64,000 bases of DNA from NCBI RefSeq assembly GCF_900111995.1, contig NZ_FOKF01000010.1, positions 62,001 through 126,000 on the forward strand. Reading direction: 5' to 3'. The notes beneath the pieces were generated by a model. The model was not told the DNA's origin and searched no databases. It saw nothing but the letters and a program-made list of their open reading frames with translations. A program made the translations under genes and the position numbers. The DNA comes from Collimonas sp. OK607 (lineage in GTDB: Bacteria; Pseudomonadota; Gammaproteobacteria; Burkholderiales; Burkholderiaceae_D). Below are positions 61,030 to 64,000 of the stretch, in pieces. Each line of letters begins with the position of its first letter. Position 1 is the first letter of the stretch.

Positions 61030-61316
61030 ATGATCTCCCGGCAAAGGCCCAGGAAGCAGCAGAAACCATGTACGAGGGTGAGGCGCATATCCCTGAAGCA
61101 TCATCCATCGAAAAATGGAAAGACACGGCAGACTATGCTGATGGCTACTGGATGCTGGTCAATATTGATCGGTCAAAAATCAATACCAAGCCTGTACGCC
61201 TCAATATCTCATTGCCGGAAAGTCTGTTGCGTGACATCGATGCCTTCGCCAAGTCGCATCAGATGACGCGCTCCGGCTTTCTGGCTCAGGCTGCGTTGAA
61301 AGCAATGGCTCAATAG
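60933..61316 (+). CDS. hicB: HicB-family antitoxin
   Basis: The 127-residue antitoxin has an N-terminal RNase H-like partly degraded HicB domain (about 1-60, YPLYVWKDSNSAYGASFPDLPGVFTAADE). Its C-terminal ribbon-helix-helix DNA-binding domain (about 85-127) reads RLNISLPESLLRDIDAFAKSHQMTRSGFLAQAAL. It should bind HicA and repress the hicAB promoter at the upstream palindrome. GAGGACG precedes the ATG, which lies inside the extended hicA frame. Complete length and both domains indicate a functional antitoxin. Confidence 0.92.
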   Translation: MLYPLYVWKDSNSAYGASFPDLPGVFTAADELNDLPAKAQEAAETMYEGEAHIPEASSIEKWKDTADYADGYWMLVNIDRSKINTKPVRLNISLPESLLRDIDAFAKSHQMTRSGFLAQAALKAMAQ

Positions 61317-61406
61317 GCAGTAAGGATAGCTCGGCGATCTTGTCGAATCGGTTCCACCATGAGTAATCCGCCTGGAATTGCTCATAGTGTATTACCCTAT
61401 TTTCTA

Positions 61407-62678
61407 TCAACCCCGCGCCGGCAATACCTTACCGCTGACCACACCAAACCCGACGCGATAACCATCGCCCTGGCACCAGCCCGTCATCCCCACCTCATCG
61501 CCGTCCTGGATAAAACTACGCTGACTGCCATCTGCCAGCGTCAGCGGATTCTTGCCGTTCCAGGTTAGCTCCAGCAAGCTGCCGAATGCATCCGGCGTGC
61601 TGCCGCTGATGGTCCCCGAGCCCATCAGGTCGCCGATGCGGGTGTTGCAGCCGGATATGGTGTGATGCGCCAATTGCTGCACCATGGTCCAGTACATGGC
61701 TTTGAAATTAGTGCGGCAGATGGTTTGCGCTGCGGCGTTCTCGCCAGGCGTGAGCGATACTTCCAGTGTGATGTCGTAGCCATTCTTGCCGCTCTGCTGC
61801 AGGTACGGCAGCGGCTCCGGTTGCTGCACCGGGCTGGCGACACGGAACGGCTCCAGCGCGTCCATGGTGATCACCCACGGCGAAATCGAAGTGGCGAAGG
61901 ATTTGCTGTTGAACGGTCCCAGCGGCACATATTCCCACTGCTGCAGATCGCGTGCGCTCCAGTCGTTGAGCAGTACCATGCCGAAAATATGCTGTTCCGC
62001 ATTGGCGATGTCGATCGGTTCGCCCAGCGCGTTCGGCTGGCCGATGATGAAGCCGGTTTCCAGTTCGAAATCGAGCTTGCGGCAGGCGCCAAAAATGGGC
62101 GCCTCGGCGTCCGGTAATTTCAACTGTCCTTTAGGACGCTGCACCGGCGTGCCGCTGACCACGATGGAACTGGCGCGGCCGTTGTAACCGATCGGGATAT
62201 GCAACCAGTTCGGCAGCAAGGCATTGGCGGGATCGCGGAACATGGAGCCGACATTGGTGGCATGTTCTTTCGACGAATAGAAATCGGTATAACCGGGGAT
62301 CTCCAGCGGCAGATGCATGCTGGCCTGATCCTGGGCGACGAATACCTTGGCGCGCAAGGCCTGGTTATCGCGCAGTTGCAGGTTGTCATCACGCAGCAAT
62401 GCGCTGATAGCGGCGCGGGTGCTGCGCCAGGTCGTACGGCCTAGTGCGATGAAGGAATTCAAACTGGCCTGGCGAAATACTCCGGGGCTGACGCTGAGCA
62501 AACCAGCTTCTGCCACCGCAGCCAGATCCAGTATTTGATCACCGATGGCGACGCCGACACGCGGCGCCGGATCGGCGGCGTTGCTGAATACGCCGAACGG
62601 CAAATTCTGGATCGGAAAATGCGACTCCGCCGGAGTCGGGATGAATGATTTCAGTGTTGGATCGTTAGCTTGCATCAT
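61407..62678 (-). CDS. fahA: Fumarylacetoacetase
   Basis: Fumarylacetoacetase splits fumarylacetoacetate to fumarate and acetoacetate, the last step of tyrosine/homogentisate degradation. The 423-residue protein has the N-terminal FAH domain (about 15-120) and the catalytic domain. Visible motifs are DFYSSKEHATNVGSMFRDP, DFELETGFIIG with metal-binding acids, and NDWSARDLQQWEYVPLGPF; GDLMGSGTISG is nearer the end. The ATG chosen has AGAGAG upstream; the earlier in-frame start overlaps hmgA and is rejected. It follows hmgA by 26 bases in the same operon. Confidence 0.95.
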   Translation of the reverse strand: MMQANDPTLKSFIPTPAESHFPIQNLPFGVFSNAADPAPRVGVAIGDQILDLAAVAEAGLLSVSPGVFRQASLNSFIALGRTTWRSTRAAISALLRDDNLQLRDNQALRAKVFVAQDQASMHLPLEIPGYTDFYSSKEHATNVGSMFRDPANALLPNWLHIPIGYNGRASSIVVSGTPVQRPKGQLKLPDAEAPIFGACRKLDFELETGFIIGQPNALGEPIDIANAEQHIFGMVLLNDWSARDLQQWEYVPLGPFNSKSFATSISPWVITMDALEPFRVASPVQQPEPLPYLQQSGKNGYDITLEVSLTPGENAAAQTICRTNFKAMYWTMVQQLAHHTISGCNTRIGDLMGSGTISGSTPDAFGSLLELTWNGKNPLTLADGSQRSFIQDGDEVGMTGWCQGDGYRVGFGVVSGKVLPARG

Positions 62679-62704
62679 GTCTATTTCTCTCTTGTCTTGT
62701 TGCA

Positions 62705-64000
62705 TCATGGTTGACCGTTGAAATTCTTTTTCAAACCGTGCCAGCATTGCAGATAGTCCTTCTGCAAATGCGGTGTCGCCAGTGCATAAGGCGTGGGATG
62801 AATCACGTAACGGCTTTCAAACATGAAGGCCATTGTATTGTCGATGCGGTGTGGCGCCAATGTTGCATTGGAAGCTTTGTCGAACGTTGCGGCATCGGGG
62901 CCGTGGCCGCTCATGCAATTGTGCAGGCTGCCGCCACCGGGTGTGAAGCCGTCGGCCTTGGCGTCGTAGGCGCCATGGATCAGGCCCATGTATTCGCTCA
63001 TGACGTTGCGGTGGAACCATGGCGGCCGGAAGGTGTGCTCGGCCACCATCCAGCGCGGTGGGAAAATCACGAAATCGACATTGGCGGTGCCGGCCGTATC
63101 CGAGGGCGAAGTCAGCACCGTGAAGATGGATGGATCGGGATGATCGTAGCTGACTGTGTTGATGGTATTGAACAAGCTCAGGTCGTATTTGTATGGTGCG
63201 TAATTGCCGTGCCAGGCCACCACGTCCAACGGCGAATGATCGATGCGTGCCGCCCACAGCTGACCGCCGAACTTGGCCAGTAACTGGAACTCGCCTTCGC
63301 GATCTTCATAGGCAGCCACCGGCGCCTGGAAATCGCGCGCATTGGCCAGGCCGTTGGCGCCGATCGGGCCGAGTTCCGGCAATTGGAAAGCGGCGCCGTA
63401 GTTTTCGCAGATATAACCGCGCGAACTGCCGTCCGGCAGTTCGATGCGAAATCGCATGCCGCGCGGAATCACTACGATTTCGCCAGGTTTGACTTCCAGC
63501 ACACCCAGCTCGGTCCTGGCCAGCAAACGTCCTTCTTGGGGCACGATCAGCAATTCGCCGTCGGCATCGTAAAAAAAGCGGTCATGCATGGAGCGATTTG
63601 CCACGTACAGATGAATCGCAATGCCGACCTGCGCTGCGGCGTCGCCGTTGCCGGCAAAGGTGACGATGCCATCGATAAAATCGGTGGGCTGATCGTCGCC
63701 CGGAAGCGGCAGCGGATTCCAGCGCAGCTGGTCGGGTGGCGTATCGATCTGGGTGAACGGGCCGCTGGTCAACAAAGGCAGCGGAGATTTTTCAAATGCG
63801 TGGTGCATTGCGCCCGGCCGGATACGGTACAGCCAGGAGCGGCGGTTGTGCGCACGTGGAGCCGTAAATGCGGTGCCGGACAATTGTTCAGCATACAAGC
63901 CGTAAGGCGCTTTCTGCGGTGAATTCTGGGCCGCTGGTAAAGCGCCGGGCAAGGCTTCGCTGGCGAAGTCATTGCAAAATCCGGACTGGTAACGGAGCGT
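62705..64000 (-). CDS. hmgA: Homogentisate 1,2-dioxygenase (5' end beyond the window)
   Basis: HmgA opens the ring of homogentisate to maleylacetoacetate. The reading frame stays open to the right edge and encodes 431 residues here, beginning within [19 protein letters not shown], so only a few N-terminal residues are missing. The iron ligands are visible: His and Glu in [16 protein letters not shown] and His in [27 protein letters not shown] and [12 protein letters not shown] are family segments. It is followed by fahA, and together they form the end of the tyrosine/phenylalanine degradation route. An hmgR-type regulator is not in view. Confidence 0.95.
   Translation of the reverse strand, partial: TLRYQSGFCNDFASEALPGALPAAQNSPQKAPYGLYAEQLSGTAFTAPRAHNRRSWLYRIRPGAMHHAFEKSPLPLLTSGPFTQIDTPPDQLRWNPLPLPGDDQPTDFIDGIVTFAGNGDAAAQVGIAIHLYVANRSMHDRFFYDADGELLIVPQEGRLLARTELGVLEVKPGEIVVIPRGMRFRIELPDGSSRGYICENYGAAFQLPELGPIGANGLANARDFQAPVAAYEDREGEFQLLAKFGGQLWAARIDHSPLDVVAWHGNYAPYKYDLSLFNTINTVSYDHPDPSIFTVLTSPSDTAGTANVDFVIFPPRWMVAEHTFRPPWFHRNVMSEYMGLIHGAYDAKADGFTPGGGSLHNCMSGHGPDAATFDKASNATLAPHRIDNTMAFMFESRYVIHPTPYALATPHLQKDYLQCWHGLKKNFNGQP

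Overview
The window is an ordinary chromosomal stretch of a Gram-negative betaproteobacterium. It is dense with genes and of moderate to high GC. The tonB-exbB-exbD-exbD cluster, MdfA, homogentisate pathway, LpxO-type hydroxylase, lipoproteins and the style of the intergenic repeats suggest Burkholderiales, most likely Oxalobacteraceae such as Collimonas; this assignment is inference, because no rRNA gene is present. No tRNA, rRNA, CRISPR array, insertion sequence or prophage was found.

Layout. (1) 1-5.1 kb: xylose catabolism, with xylF and xylA on the minus strand facing xylR-galM on the plus strand across a 280-base control region that holds an inverted repeat over a probable promoter. (2) 5.1-14.6 kb: single genes for a Tat-exported phospholipase C, an Amt ammonium channel, a phosphoesterase, the AzlCD exporter, an Asp/Glu racemase, three small exported proteins and a Crp/Fnr-type regulator. 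(3) 14.6-34 kb: what looks like one envelope-spanning uptake system. A minus-strand tonB-exbB-exbD-exbD-TPR cluster and an 892-residue TonB-dependent receptor lie next to a plus-strand series of three paralogous oligopeptide-type binding proteins, a secreted M3 oligopeptidase, two permeases and a double-ATPase. A substrate would cross the outer membrane through the receptor, be bound and perhaps trimmed in the periplasm, and enter through the ABC transporter. (4) 34-41.5 kb: regulator and exporter pairs (HxlR/MFS, LysR/MFS), an AraC-GyrI fusion with an internal translation start, a cupin protein and a Mut7-C protein. (5) 41.5-44.2 kb: an arsenic operon arsR-acr3-arsC-arsH behind a perfect 17-bp-arm palindrome. 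(6) 44.2-46.7 kb: an SRPBCC protein and an Lrp regulator divergent from a saccharopine-dehydrogenase-like enzyme. (7) 46.8-49.6 kb: a lipidated subtilisin-like autotransporter resembling NalP. (8) 50-54 kb: a DsbA-like and a metallo-beta-lactamase-fold gene, coupled, then a LysR gene bracketed by two arrays of the same degenerate 13-bp repeat, then an MdfA-type exporter. (9) 54-57.8 kb: folE, a PfpI-family gene, a ribbon-helix-helix gene behind a 12-bp tandem repeat, sugE under a guanidine-II riboswitch, ynfA and a cation antiporter. (10) 58-64 kb: an LpxO-type hydroxylase, a purine nucleoside permease homologue, a hicAB toxin-antitoxin pair and the tyrosine-degradation genes fahA and hmgA; hmgA runs off the right edge.

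The most interesting items are the TonB/ABC peptide-type uptake locus, the guanidine-II riboswitch on sugE, the paired 13-bp arrays around the LysR gene, the NalP-like protease and the internal start in the AraC-GyrI gene. Functions were assigned from recognisable motifs and gene order only; no database search was possible.
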